64,000 nt of DNA from Bacteroidales bacterium (GCA_012521995.1 JAAYLH010000092.1:1-64000), one strand, 5' to 3'. Positions 7,709 through 17,509 are shown, counted from the stretch's first letter. Numbers and translations: made by a program. Notes: generated by a model not told the origin, from the letters alone.

Positions 7709-9080
7709 ATTGTTGCTCCTTCCAGAGGTCGTGAAAGGACTTGGGCGCCATTTTGGGCAGCTCACGCCGCTTGCCCCACGATTTTCCAAAGAAAATCTGC
7801 ATCCCCATATTCTTCAGGCCCGGCTTCACCATATTAAGCCATTTACGCTTTCCCATAAATGTTTTAAAAGCACGCATGCCCCATTTTTCCCATGGGGTAT
7901 TCAGGCCTTCGCGCACGCTGAGGTTACGGTTGTTCAGCAGTTGTTGGTGTAGGTCAATGTTTACGGGGCAAACCTCAGTGCATTTCCCGCAAAGGCTGGA
8001 GGCAAATGAGAGGTGATTGTATTCGGCCAGTCCGCGCATATGAGGAGCGATAACGGCGCCAATGGGTCCTGAATAGACGTTTCCGTAGGCGTGGCCGCCA
8101 ATGTTGTGGTATATGGGGCAGGCGTTCAGGCAAGCCCCGCATCGAATACACGACAAGGCCCTGCGTTGGGGAACGCTCGAAAGCAATTGTGTCCGTCCAT
8201 TGTCGACCAATACTACATACATCTGGCTGGGGCCATCGCCCTCATCCTTTCGGCGGGGCCCGCTCACCAACGAATTGTAGACCGTCACCTGCTGACCTGT
8301 CCCGTGGGTGGCCAACAAAGGCCAGAAAAGATCAAGGTCATCCAGTGAGGGGATAATCTTGTCAATGCCCGTCACCACTACATGTACAGGGGGCATGCTC
8401 ATGGCCAATACCCCATTGCCTTCGTTCTCGGTAAGCGCCACAGCTCCTGTGCCCGCCACCAGGAAATTGGCCCCTGTGATCCCGGCCTGTGCCTTTTCAA
8501 ACTGCTCACGAAGCGTGGTACGAACAAATGCCGTGATCTGGGCGGGCGTGGAATCTTCAGGCAGACCGAACTTCTCGTGAAAGATCTTCGACACATCAGC
8601 AGCCGAACGATGCATGATGGGCGTAATGATGTGATAGGGCTTATCATTGCTCAGCTGAACTATGTATTCGCCCAGGTCGGTCTCAATGGTTTCAATGCCG
8701 TTCTTTTCAAGGAATTCGGTGAGCCCAATTTCCTCGGTAACCATCGATTTCGACTTAACCACCAGCTTTACGTAATTCCTTTCGAGCACTTCCAACACAG
8801 CCTTGCATGCCTCTTCAGAATCCTGCGCCCATAGCACCTTTCCCCCGTGACGCCCGAAATGATGCTCAAAATCTTTCAGCAGATCCTCCAGGTTTTCCAT
8901 GGCACGATAGCGCTTCATGGCAGCCCTTCGCCGAGCAAGCTCAAGATTGCTGTACTGTTTTTTTCCCTGGACTACCGCTTGATTATACTTCCCTATATTA
9001 TGGGCAAGGGTAGCTCTGTGAGCCAGGTCGAAGGCCTTTTTTTCGCTGTCGACAAGAAATTTTTCGTGCGTCAAAGTCAT
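7707..9080 (-). CDS. LutB-like iron-sulfur lactate utilization protein
   Basis: This is a LutB/YkgF-family protein, one subunit of the LutABC L-lactate oxidation complex. The N-terminal LUD domain occupies about residues 60-290. Two ferredoxin-type 4Fe-4S motifs follow: CIRCGACLNACP near residue 310 and CGKCTEVCP near 365. The 457-residue length is normal. No lutA or lutC gene lies in the neighbourhood, so the partners must be elsewhere or the protein works alone. The next gene upstream on the same strand is rpiB, 36 bp away, so the two may be cotranscribed. Substrate assignment rests on family only. Confidence 0.85.
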   Translation of the reverse strand: MTLTHEKFLVDSEKKAFDLAHRATLAHNIGKYNQAVVQGKKQYSNLELARRRAAMKRYRAMENLEDLLKDFEHHFGRHGGKVLWAQDSEEACKAVLEVLERNYVKLVVKSKSMVTEEIGLTEFLEKNGIETIETDLGEYIVQLSNDKPYHIITPIMHRSAADVSKIFHEKFGLPEDSTPAQITAFVRTTLREQFEKAQAGITGANFLVAGTGAVALTENEGNGVLAMSMPPVHVVVTGIDKIIPSLDDLDLFWPLLATHGTGQQVTVYNSLVSGPRRKDEGDGPSQMYVVLVDNGRTQLLSSVPQRRALSCIRCGACLNACPIYHNIGGHAYGNVYSGPIGAVIAPHMRGLAEYNHLSFASSLCGKCTEVCPVNIDLHQQLLNNRNLSVREGLNTPWEKWGMRAFKTFMGKRKWLNMVKPGLKNMGMQIFFGKSWGKRRELPKMAPKSFHDLWKEQQ

Positions 9081-9116
9081 TGAAAACCAAATATTTTAAG
9101 CTTGATGAATGGCTTG

Positions 9117-9626
9117 TTAAAGCTCGTCGTCAGCCATGTCTTCCATATCTTCATTTTCCTGGTCGAAGTCGTCATTTTCGTCCTTCCAGGCAATTTTATT
9201 GATCCGTCGCGAATGACGACCGCCTTCAAAGTCGGTTTTCAGAAAAATGTCGGCAATTTGCAGGGCAGTTTCTTCCGAGATAAAGCGTGCAGGTAAGGCC
9301 AGCACATTGGCATTGTTGTGCAGGCGCGCAAGCCTCCCGATCTCCACTTTCCAGCACAGGGCCGAACGAATCCCCTGATGCTTGTTGGCGGTCATATTTA
9401 CTCCATTCCCGCTGCCACAGATCACAATCCCGAAATCATGCTCCCCCGCTTCTATGGCCGAAGCAAGCGGATGCACCGCATCAGCATAGTCGGAACTCTC
9501 CTCCGAATGCGTTCCGAAATCCTTTATTTTACAGCCCTTCTCAACTAAAAAAGGGATCAGGCGTTGCTTCAGCAAAAATCCGGCATGATCACATCCGAGG
9601 GCTATCCTCAAGCCATTTGTTACCAT
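9117..9626 (-). CDS. rpiB: Ribose-5-phosphate isomerase B
   Basis: RpiB interconverts ribose 5-phosphate and ribulose 5-phosphate in the pentose phosphate pathway. Family motifs are clear: GCDHAG at residues 11-16, the catalytic Cys70 in CGSGNG, and MTANKHQGIRSAL. The core ends near residue 148. It is followed by an acidic tail (about 20 residues rich in D and E), an addition not needed for the fold. The gene borders a 760-bp gene-free region; a -7-like TAGCTTTG lies on its strand at 9659-9666. Confidence 0.9.
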   Translation of the reverse strand: MVTNGLRIALGCDHAGFLLKQRLIPFLVEKGCKIKDFGTHSEESSDYADAVHPLASAIEAGEHDFGIVICGSGNGVNMTANKHQGIRSALCWKVEIGRLARLHNNANVLALPARFISEETALQIADIFLKTDFEGGRHSRRINKIAWKDENDDFDQENEDMEDMADDEL

Positions 9627-9659
9627 TGTTAATAAAGTTTTTTGAGGTCTGTAAATAAC

Positions 9660-10140
9660 AAAGCTACAAAGAAATTGTACAAAATTAATTTTTAATTACT
9701 TAAGCGCAGCAAGGCCCAAATATTTGTAAAAGCCTGAATGTACTTTCCCTTCATTCCCAACACCTTGGGTTTATCAACAAGCAATTGTTAATAAATAGGG
9801 GGCCGCATGCTCGTTATTTTTAGTAAAAATATTTGCAATTTTCAAAATCAATTTTGCATAAAAACTTTCAACAGATTTACAAGGAAAAGGCAGGTGGATT
9901 TATAAATATCTCTCCACAATCTTTCAACAAAACAAGCCTGAAAAAAAGCTGTTCATAACCCAAAACTTATCACCATCCCTGGCTCCTAACAAGCTGTTAA
10001 TATCTTTACAATATCCTGATAATCCGTTCTTTTTTTAAGCCACCCCAGTTAATAAACTGTTAATTACCTTTAATAACAATCTTTATCAAGTAAATTTGCA
10101 TAATTTTATCAACTCCATCAACAGCCTAATTAACACATAA
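9660..10140. other. Candidate replication origin (AT-rich, DnaA-box-like nonamers)
   Basis: This gene-free, AT-rich stretch carries many nonamers close to the DnaA box TTATCCACA. They include TTATCAACA (9771-9779), inverted TGTTAATAA (9786-9794), TGTTCATAA (9950-9958), TTATCACCA (9968-9976), TGTTAATAT (9995-10003) and TTATCAACT (10107-10115), plus TTTCAACA sites at 9867 and 9922. The first two form an inverted pair only six bases apart. Divergent genes flank it, and two parS sites lie 10 kb away. No box matches the E. coli consensus exactly and dnaA is not in view, so this is an inference. An AT-rich spacer with chance matches is the alternative. Confidence 0.4.
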
Positions 10141-10250
10141 TTTAATTTTAAAAAAGAATATTTATTATTATTGGTCGGAAAAGTTTTGAGGCTTTAAAAG
10201 GGGAAAAAATTAAATTTATTTGAATGTGATGGTGGGGGGGCAAATGAAGA

Positions 10251-10280
10251 TTGGATTATAAAAAAAAAGTCGTAAATTTG
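10251..10280 (+). promoter_or_regulatory. Promoter of the LytTR regulator gene
   Basis: TTGG at 10251-10254 and TAAATTTG at 10273-10280 are separated by 18 bases, close to the Bacteroidota promoter pattern. The mRNA leader would be about 100 bases. Confidence 0.5.
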
Positions 10281-10389
10281 ATAATTCTTTAAAATCAAGT
10301 TTTTTAAAATCTCAAAACAAGTTTTTACTGGCTTAAAGGTATTGCGTTTTAAGCAGTGACATTGTGTAATTTTTTTAAAAGAAAAGAAT

Positions 10390-11142
10390 ATGGCAAAAAT
10401 TAAAATTTTGGTTGTTGAAGACGAAAGTATTGTAGCCAAGGATATTCAGAACAGTCTGAAAAAACTGGGTTACCAGGTACCGACCACTGTGAACAGTGGA
10501 GAAAAAGCCATAGAGGAAATTGAGGACAATCGCCCTGACCTGGTGCTTATGGATATAATGCTTAAAGGCCAGATGACCGGTATTGATGCTGCCAATGTCA
10601 TTAAGGAGCGATTTGGAGTCCCGGTCATTTTCCTTACTGCTTATGCTGACGACAATACGCTGAGCAAGGCCAAAATCACTGAACCTTACGGGTATATCAT
10701 CAAGCCCTTTAAGGAAAAAGAACTGCAGACCACCATCGAGATGGCCATCTACAAGCACGAAAAAGATGAAGTCGTTAAGAAAGAGCGTGATCTGTATCAT
10801 TCCATCATCGAAAATAAAGAGTCGAAAGACAGCATCTTTGTCCGCGCCGACTATCGTTTGAACAAGATTAATTTCGACGATATTTTCTATGTGGAAGCCC
10901 TGAAAGATTACGTGGTGATCAACACCTCCGACAACAGCTATACCACCCATACCACCATGAAGGAAATGGTGCGCATCCTGCCCTCTAAGGATTTCGTGCG
11001 TATTCACCGTTCCTTTATCGTGAACCTCAGCAAGATTTTCTCCATCAAGTATCCCGACCTGGTGATTGAAGGCAAAATGAAGGTGCTCCCCATTGGTGGC
11101 CTTTACCGCAAAGAACTTTACAGCCGTTTGAACCTGATTTAG
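10390..11142 (+). CDS. LytTR-family response regulator
   Basis: This is a two-component response regulator with an N-terminal receiver domain (about residues 4-120) and a C-terminal LytTR DNA-binding domain (about 148-248). The acidic pocket E10-D11, phospho-acceptor D55 (LVLMDIML) and the IIKPF motif with the conserved Lys are present. The LytTR part has DDIFYVEALKDYVVI and FVRIHRSFIVNL. No histidine kinase is adjacent, so its partner is probably encoded elsewhere. The gene stands alone between its own promoter and a strong terminator, beside the candidate origin. Confidence 0.92.
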   Translation: MAKIKILVVEDESIVAKDIQNSLKKLGYQVPTTVNSGEKAIEEIEDNRPDLVLMDIMLKGQMTGIDAANVIKERFGVPVIFLTAYADDNTLSKAKITEPYGYIIKPFKEKELQTTIEMAIYKHEKDEVVKKERDLYHSIIENKESKDSIFVRADYRLNKINFDDIFYVEALKDYVVINTSDNSYTTHTTMKEMVRILPSKDFVRIHRSFIVNLSKIFSIKYPDLVIEGKMKVLPIGGLYRKELYSRLNLI

Positions 11143-11162
11143 AGCGCTGTAAAACATATACG

Positions 11163-11200
11163 AAAGACGGTTTCCTTTTGAGGAGACCGTCTTTATTTTT
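11163..11200 (+). terminator. Terminator of the LytTR regulator gene
   Basis: AAAGACGGTTTCC pairs with GGAGACCGTCTTT (one G-T pair) around a short loop and is followed by ATTTTT. Confidence 0.85.
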
Positions 11201-11346
11201 GCTCTCGGGCGCCTTCTTTTTAACCTCCCCTGCCTGGATACAATTCCTATTACATTTTTATAATTTATTTAAAATCAATGTATTATGATTTCACTGATAT
11301 TTTATGGTAAGGGTTTAAACTAGGAGTCAGATTCTTGTTAAGAATG

Positions 11347-11380
11347 AAAAAAAATCCCGCTGTCTGGCGGGATTTTTTAA
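11347..11380 (-). terminator. Terminator of rnr (works on both strands)
   Basis: AAAAATCCCGC and GCGGGATTTTTT form a stem around TGTCTG. A-runs and T-runs on either side let it work in both directions. It lies just past the end of rnr. Confidence 0.85.
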
Positions 11381-11396
11381 TTCAGAAAAGGGGAGG

Positions 11397-13544
11397 CTAT
11401 TCGACCATCTCCAAATCAATCTCCTTCTTCAGGAGGTCGGTTTTTTTGATCTTTACTCTTACGGGACTTCCCAGTTTATAAACCTTATGCTTGTTGTGGC
11501 CAATGACCTGGAAGTTATCTTCATCGAGGTAATAATAATCGTCGGCCAGGTCGCTCAAACGGACCATGCCTTCCACCTTATTTTCGGTGATTTCGACAAA
11601 GATGCCCCATTTACTGACACCTGAGATCAGTCCTTCAAATTCCTGCCCGATCTTATCGTCCATAAATTCAACCTGTTTAAGTTTAATGGAGTCGCGTTCA
11701 GCGTTTTGGGCTTTCTTTTCCATATCGGAGGACTGTACGCAGAGCTCTTCATAAAGCTCTTCCGGAGCACTGGGTTTTCCGTGCGCATAATCGAACAGAA
11801 GGCGATGGGCCATCATGTCGGGATAGCGACGGATGGGGGAGGTGAAGTGACTGTAAAAAGCAAAGGCAAGGCCGTAATGGCCAATGTTTTGGGTTGAATA
11901 TTCGGCTTTGGCCATTGAGCGGATGGCCAGGGTTTCAATAAGGTTTTCCTCCCCTTTTCCCTGGGCGTCTTCCAGTAATTGATTGAAGGAAGAGGAGATG
12001 TTTTTGCGGGTATCAATTCTGAGTTTATACCCCAGCTTGGCCACAAATTCTGAAAGGGTACTTAGTTTTTCAAGGTTTGGTACATCGTGGATACGATAAA
12101 CAAAGGTCTTTGGTTTTGCCTTCCCTTTGGTTTTACCAATGTGTTCGGCCACCGTGCGGTTGGCCAGAAGCATGAATTCTTCGATCAGATGGTTGGCTTC
12201 TTTCTGTACTTTAAAATATACTTCAAGGGGTTTGCCTTTTTCATCGAGCTTAAATTTCACTTCTTCCTTGTCGAAACTAATGGCGCCTTCTTTCATTCGG
12301 CGGCTTCTGAATATTTGAGCCAAATCATTGAGGGTCAATATGGCCTCGCTCAAGGGGCCTTTGCCTTCTTCGATAATTTGCTGTGCCTCTTCATAGCTGA
12401 ACCTCTTGTCGGAATTGATGATGGTTTTGACAAGCCTGTATTTCAAAATTTTTCCCTTTTCATTGATATTGAAGATCACCGAGAAGCAGAGCTTATCGGT
12501 ATTGGGGTTTAATGAACACAGGTTGTTTGAGAGGTTTTCAGGGAGCATTGGGATAGTACGGTCGACCAGGTAAATACTGGTGGCACGGTTGATGGCTTCC
12601 TTGTCGACAATGCTTCCTTGTTTAACATAGTGGGTCACATCAGCAATGTGGACGCCTATCTCATACAGGTTTTCGTCCAGTTTTTTGTAAGAAAGCGCAT
12701 CATCAAGGTCCTTTGCATCAAAGGGGTCGATTGTAAAGGTGAGGGTGTTGCGGAAATCCTCGCGTCGTGCAATTTCTTCCTCGGAGATATAGCCGGGTAT
12801 TTTTTCGGCTGCTTTTTCCACTTCGGGTTCAAAGCGTGCAGGCAAGCCGTACTGGGCCAGGATTGCGTGCATTTCCACCTCGTTGTCGCCCGGTTCGCCT
12901 AATACTTCTATGATTTTCCCGAAAGGGTTTTTAGCCGGATGGGCCCATTCGGTAATCTCGGCTATGACTTTCTGGCCATCTTTAGCACCATTAAGGTTTT
13001 CAAGCGGAATGAAAATATCAACGGGCATGTTTCTGCTGTCGGGCACCAGGAAAGCGTACTTGGGGCTGAGCTGAAGGATACCCACCCAGGTCTTGTTGGG
13101 ACGTTCGATGACTTCAATGATCTCGCCCTCGGTTTTACGGTCTTTTCTTTTGGGAAACAGCCGCACTTTTACAAGGTCATCGTGCAGGGCATAACCCGTG
13201 TTGTTGGAGGCAATATACACATCCTCAAGCAATTCCTTGGTAATGATATACGCCTTTCCTGTTTGTTTCATATCGACGCGGCCCGAAATAAATGGCCCTA
13301 TCTTTTTCTGTTTTTCTGCATAAAGTGGGTTGAGTTTAAACTTGCCCTTATAGGCCTCGAGTAAAATGTTTTCCTTTGCCAGGGCATACAACACCCCTGA
13401 AATGAACTTCCGGTTTTCCTGCCCCAGGGGGCCCAGGGCCTTAGCTACTTGTTTATAGTTGTAGAGGGCTTCGCGATGCTTATTAAAAAGATTCTCGATT
13501 TCTTCCCTCAGTTCAGTTTTAATGTTTTCTTTCTTTTTTGCCAT
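11397..13544 (-). CDS. rnr: Ribonuclease R
   Basis: RNase R is a processive 3'-to-5' exoribonuclease of the RNB family that degrades structured RNA. The 715-residue protein shows an N-terminal winged-helix region, cold-shock-like domains (about 80-230), the RNB catalytic centre with the Asp cluster in TIDPFDAKDLDDAL near residue 275, SHFTSPIRRYPD near 565, and a C-terminal S1 domain (about 630-710). The start ATG at 13544 is followed by a lysine-rich stretch (MAKKKENIK), usual for the family. It has its own terminator and diverges from the DUF4175 operon. Confidence 0.95.
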   Translation of the reverse strand: MAKKKENIKTELREEIENLFNKHREALYNYKQVAKALGPLGQENRKFISGVLYALAKENILLEAYKGKFKLNPLYAEKQKKIGPFISGRVDMKQTGKAYIITKELLEDVYIASNNTGYALHDDLVKVRLFPKRKDRKTEGEIIEVIERPNKTWVGILQLSPKYAFLVPDSRNMPVDIFIPLENLNGAKDGQKVIAEITEWAHPAKNPFGKIIEVLGEPGDNEVEMHAILAQYGLPARFEPEVEKAAEKIPGYISEEEIARREDFRNTLTFTIDPFDAKDLDDALSYKKLDENLYEIGVHIADVTHYVKQGSIVDKEAINRATSIYLVDRTIPMLPENLSNNLCSLNPNTDKLCFSVIFNINEKGKILKYRLVKTIINSDKRFSYEEAQQIIEEGKGPLSEAILTLNDLAQIFRSRRMKEGAISFDKEEVKFKLDEKGKPLEVYFKVQKEANHLIEEFMLLANRTVAEHIGKTKGKAKPKTFVYRIHDVPNLEKLSTLSEFVAKLGYKLRIDTRKNISSSFNQLLEDAQGKGEENLIETLAIRSMAKAEYSTQNIGHYGLAFAFYSHFTSPIRRYPDMMAHRLLFDYAHGKPSAPEELYEELCVQSSDMEKKAQNAERDSIKLKQVEFMDDKIGQEFEGLISGVSKWGIFVEITENKVEGMVRLSDLADDYYYLDEDNFQVIGHNKHKVYKLGSPVRVKIKKTDLLKKEIDLEMVE

Positions 13545-13592
13545 ATCATTAATTAAATCAATGCGTTAATATTTAAAGACCGTTTAAGTCAA

Positions 13593-13600
13593 TAACTTTG
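13593..13600 (+). promoter_or_regulatory. Promoter -7 element upstream of the DUF4175 gene
   Basis: TAACTTTG matches TAnnTTTG and lies 80 bases before the DUF4175 start codon in the divergent spacer. A weak TTTA is 17 bases upstream. Confidence 0.4.
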
Positions 13601-13680
13601 CAATTTAAGGTTTTTTTGCGGAGGAAAGGCTTTGTTTTTTGTAAATTTATGGTTGATTTAATTAGAATAAAGGAATAAAT

Positions 13681-16600
13681 ATGGCAGGTAATTTCGAAAT
13701 ATTGCTTGAAAAGCTCGATGCATTCATCAGGCGGTATTACCTTAATTTGCTTATTAAGGGGGGATTACTGTTCGGAGCAGGGTTTCTGTTGCTGTTCCTG
13801 GTCTTTGCTCTGTTTGAACATTTCGGGTATTTTGGCAGCCTGATTCGGAGCATTCTTTTTTATGGATTCCTGGCCTTTAATTTGTTTGTGTTTATTCGCT
13901 ATGTGTTAAGGCCGCTGGCAGGTTTTATGCGGATTGGCAAAAGGCTTGAAGCCCCTGAAGCCGCAAGGATCGTTGGGAATCACTTTAAGGATGAGATACG
14001 CGACAAAATTACCAATGCCCTTGAATTGCGCCATTTCCTGGACCAAAATCCTGAAGGAAAAGAGCTGATCATGGCGGGGATTGATCAGAAGTCAGGTTTT
14101 GCCCTTCAGGTGCCTTTTCTGAGGGCCATTGATTTTAAGGCCAACACCAAATACCTTCCGTATTTCCTGATCCCGCTTGTAATTTTCATAGGCTTTATAT
14201 TGGTGAAGCCTGGATTCCTGTTTGAGCCTGCCCGCAGGATTGCGCAGTACGAAATGCAGTTTGAAAAACCTGCTCCCTTTTCCTTTAAGATTGAAAATTC
14301 CTTACAGGGTTTTCAGGGAGAAAACATTACCCTGCAAGCGCGGAGCCAGGGTTCGCTGCTCCCGGCGAATGCATCTGTTCGCTATGGGGGAGGAGAGTTC
14401 CTTATGCAGGCTGACGGGAAAGGCTTGTTTACACACCCCTTGCGTAATATACAAGAATCCTTTGAATTCTTTATTGAGTCGCAGGGTTTCACCTTTGGGC
14501 CTTATCAGCTGGAAGTGAGGAAAAAGCCTGCCTTTAGTCATTTTACGGTTAAAATTGTCAACCCCTCCTATACTGGCTTGGGTTCCCAGGAATTCAGCAA
14601 TGTTGGGGATTTAATGGTTGCTGAAGGTGCAAGGCTTCTCTGGGAGTTTTATACCCGTGGAAGCGGCTCCGTGGTTTTTAAGCTGGAGGAAGAAGAAAAA
14701 GTGGTGGAAGAATTGAGACCGGGGGTTTTCCAGGTCGATCACCGTGCCGGGAAATCATTCTCTTATGAGGTATTTGCCTGGAATGAAGAGATAGGTAAGG
14801 GTGACTCACTGGCTTATTTTGTTCAGGTGAAGCCCGATGCCTGGCCTCAAATCCAGATAGAAGAACAGCAGGATTCGGTATTGATGTCCCACCTGTTTTT
14901 CCGGGGGCTTATCCAGGATGATTATGGTTTTAGCGGGCTTGAGTTCAGGTACAGGCTGGTGGAGGAAAGAGACAGGAACCCGGAACAAGAAGGCGAATTC
15001 ATTGCCGAAAAGTTGGCATATGACCCTGTCAGTTTAAACCAGACCTTCTACCATCATTTTGATTTGAATTCGGTGTACGTCAATCCGGGTGAGACGGTCG
15101 AATATTTCTTCATTGTATTTGATAATGATGGGGTTAATGGGGCAAAGTCAAGCCGAAGCCGCTTGTTTTCCTTTTACGTTCCCAATGAGGAAGAATTGCT
15201 TGCACAAAGCAGGGAAAATAATGAACAATTTAAGGGAGAAATGAATACCGGGATTTCGGGGGTGAAGGAATCGAGACGTGAAATTGAAGAAATCAGGCGT
15301 CAAATGCTTGAAACAGAACGATTTAACTGGGAACAAAGGGAAGCCTTAGATCAATTGTTGAAGAAACAGGAGGAGATTCAGGAAAACTTTAAACAACTTA
15401 AAGAAACCCGGGAAAAGAATGAAGTGCGAGATGAGCAGTTTATGGATACTTCTGAACGGATCAAGGAAAAGCAGGAAGAACTCGCCCGGCTTTATGAGGA
15501 AGTATTGTCGGATGAGTTGAAAGAACTGATGGAAAAAATCAGGCAGGAACTGGACAGCCTGAACCGTGAGCAGGTATATCAAATGCTCGATCAGATGGAA
15601 TTTGAAATGGGGCAGTTGGAAAACCAGATGGACCGTGCCCTTGAATTTTTCAAGCAACTTGAACTGGAACGTCTGCTTGATCGCAGCTTAAGCAAGCTTG
15701 AAGAGATAAAAAAAGAACAGGACAAGCAAATTGAGAATTCCGCATCAGGTAATCTTGACGATGATCAAATTACTGAAAACCAGAAGGATATTAACGAAGA
15801 AATGCAAAATCTTTCTGAAATGATGGAGGAATTCAGGGAGAAAAATAAACAGCTGAATCGGCCTCATGATGTGGAAGATACAGGTGGATTGGAACAATCA
15901 ATACAGGATGAATTAGGCGATGCCTTAGAGCAGATGGAACAGGGGCATATGCAACGTTCGGTAGGCAATCAGAAGAGCGGAAGGCAGCAAATGGAACAGT
16001 TGAGCATGAGCCTTCAGCAAATGCAGCAAAGGATGAATGAAGAACAGCTTGCAGAAGATGTCCGTGCCCTGAGAACAATCCTTGAAAACCTGTTGAAATC
16101 CAGTTTTTCACAAGAAGAATTATTGCTTGAAGTCCGTAATGTAAACGTGAATGACCCCCGCTTCGTGGAGATGATCCAGGAACAACGCAAGATCCAGGAA
16201 GATCTTAAAATGGTAGAGGATTCACTGGTGGCTCTGGGAAAGAGACAATTGCAGATAGGCGCCTTTGTAAACCGTGAAATTGGTGAGATCAATATGAACC
16301 TCGCCCAAGGAATGGAAGACCTTGTGAACCGTCGAAGATATCAGGGTGCAAGCCGTCAACAATTCGTGATGACACATATAAATAATTTGGCCCTGCTGCT
16401 GAATGAAAGTCTTCAGAATATGCAAATGCAGATGGGTATGAATGGTTCAGGAGATCCGCAAAGTGGAGGGCAAATGCCTGCTGATTTTCCCGGGATGCGG
16501 CAAATGCAGGAACAACTAAATCAAATGCTTGAGCAAATGCAGCAAGGGCACCAACCCATGCCGGGCCAAAGCGGGCAGCCTATGTCGGTAAGCGAGCAAC

Positions 16601-17007
16601 TTGCCCGGATGGCTGCCGAACAGGAGGCTATCAGGAATCAATTGCGGGGCTTGTCTGAGGAATTGAAAAGGGCAGGGGAGGACGGTAGGGCCTTGGACCA
16701 ATTGCAGCGTGATATGGAACGTACAGAGCTCGATATTGTGACAAGGAACATTAGCAGGCAAACCATTCAACGTCAACAAAGGATCCTTACCCGCCTGCTT
16801 GAACATGAGCGCGCTCAACTTCAGCGAGAACAGGAGGAACGCCGGGAGGGCACCACAGCAAAAAATTATGAAATAAGTAACCCTGCCGACGTTTTTGAGT
16901 ATAATAGGATAAGAAACCGTGAGTTGGAAATGCTCAGGAGCCTGCCTCCGGGGCTGAAACCTTTCTACCGGTCGCTTGTAGAAACCTATTTCCTTAACGT
17001 TGAATGA
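13681..17007 (+). CDS. DUF4175-type membrane-anchored coiled-coil protein
   Basis: This is a large (1108 residue) protein of the DUF4175 type, common in Bacteroidota and of unknown function. Two hydrophobic segments near residues 22-75 and one near 160-178 anchor the N-terminus. A periplasmic beta-rich part (about 185-500) follows. Then comes a very long charged helical region (about 500-820) with heptad patterning expected to form coiled coil. Residues 900-970 are rich in Met, Gln and Gly (QMQMGMNGSG, QMLEQMQQGHQ). It leads a plus-strand run with the ATPase-like gene, ybeY and mnmG, and its stop lies only 7 bases before the next ATG. This is a probable translational unit. Confidence 0.75.
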   Translation: MAGNFEILLEKLDAFIRRYYLNLLIKGGLLFGAGFLLLFLVFALFEHFGYFGSLIRSILFYGFLAFNLFVFIRYVLRPLAGFMRIGKRLEAPEAARIVGNHFKDEIRDKITNALELRHFLDQNPEGKELIMAGIDQKSGFALQVPFLRAIDFKANTKYLPYFLIPLVIFIGFILVKPGFLFEPARRIAQYEMQFEKPAPFSFKIENSLQGFQGENITLQARSQGSLLPANASVRYGGGEFLMQADGKGLFTHPLRNIQESFEFFIESQGFTFGPYQLEVRKKPAFSHFTVKIVNPSYTGLGSQEFSNVGDLMVAEGARLLWEFYTRGSGSVVFKLEEEEKVVEELRPGVFQVDHRAGKSFSYEVFAWNEEIGKGDSLAYFVQVKPDAWPQIQIEEQQDSVLMSHLFFRGLIQDDYGFSGLEFRYRLVEERDRNPEQEGEFIAEKLAYDPVSLNQTFYHHFDLNSVYVNPGETVEYFFIVFDNDGVNGAKSSRSRLFSFYVPNEEELLAQSRENNEQFKGEMNTGISGVKESRREIEEIRRQMLETERFNWEQREALDQLLKKQEEIQENFKQLKETREKNEVRDEQFMDTSERIKEKQEELARLYEEVLSDELKELMEKIRQELDSLNREQVYQMLDQMEFEMGQLENQMDRALEFFKQLELERLLDRSLSKLEEIKKEQDKQIENSASGNLDDDQITENQKDINEEMQNLSEMMEEFREKNKQLNRPHDVEDTGGLEQSIQDELGDALEQMEQGHMQRSVGNQKSGRQQMEQLSMSLQQMQQRMNEEQLAEDVRALRTILENLLKSSFSQEELLLEVRNVNVNDPRFVEMIQEQRKIQEDLKMVEDSLVALGKRQLQIGAFVNREIGEINMNLAQGMEDLVNRRRYQGASRQQFVMTHINNLALLLNESLQNMQMQMGMNGSGDPQSGGQMPADFPGMRQMQEQLNQMLEQMQQGHQPMPGQSGQPMSVSEQLARMAAEQEAIRNQLRGLSEELKRAGEDGRALDQLQRDMERTELDIVTRNISRQTIQRQQRILTRLLEHERAQLQREQEERREGTTAKNYEISNPADVFEYNRIRNRELEMLRSLPPGLKPFYRSLVETYFLNVE

Positions 17008-17014
17008 CATCAGC

Positions 17015-17509
17015 ATGGTAGAACTTGAGAAACACCTGCGCCTAAAAGCCCGTAAAGAAGAGATTCACAAACTGGAAGCTTTCGTTGAAAAGGTATGTGA
17101 CCAGTTTAACATTTACCATTCTTATTTTGGTAACATCCTTTTCTCTGTCTCAGAAGCTTTTGAGTTTGCTATTAGCGAGAAAGGTGATAGGCTTAAATAT
17201 ATAGATGTATACTTTGAGTCAAGACCTCATGGATTGGTTTTCAAGGTTTCCCTGTCCGACCGTTTCTTAGAAATAGCGGCTCTGTTTCAGGACGATGTAG
17301 ATAAAGCCCTGGAAGCGGAAGAAATCTCTGATTCGGAACGGAGCATGGTCATGATCCGTATGCTCAGCGATGAAGTGAATTTTGACGCCAAGACTGAACT
17401 TATGGAAATGGTGTTCTATATCACCAGCATCAATCAGCATTTGACACGTGAACGGATACGGCTGCTGGATGAATATTTCGAAAAAATCAACATCAAAAAA
17501 CCTGCCTGA
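17015..17509 (+). CDS. Small ATP-binding (HATPase_c_2-like) regulatory protein
   Basis: The protein of about 164 residues resembles the anti-sigma-factor/RsbW-type histidine-kinase-like ATPases that sit beside ybeY in Bacteroidota. VSEAFEFAI corresponds to the N-box helix (normally ExxxNA, here lacking the Asn). The G boxes are degenerate or absent (MVMIRMLSDEV), so ATP binding may be weak. An in-frame TTG at 17000 overlaps the previous stop; I chose the ATG at 17015. It ends immediately before the ybeY start. Assignment is by residual pattern and neighbourhood only. Confidence 0.55.
   Translation: MVELEKHLRLKARKEEIHKLEAFVEKVCDQFNIYHSYFGNILFSVSEAFEFAISEKGDRLKYIDVYFESRPHGLVFKVSLSDRFLEIAALFQDDVDKALEAEEISDSERSMVMIRMLSDEVNFDAKTELMEMVFYITSINQHLTRERIRLLDEYFEKINIKKPA

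Noticed and set aside
11397-13544. Plus-strand open frames inside rnr, up to 141 codons
   Set aside because: They are shadow frames of a strongly conserved minus-strand gene.
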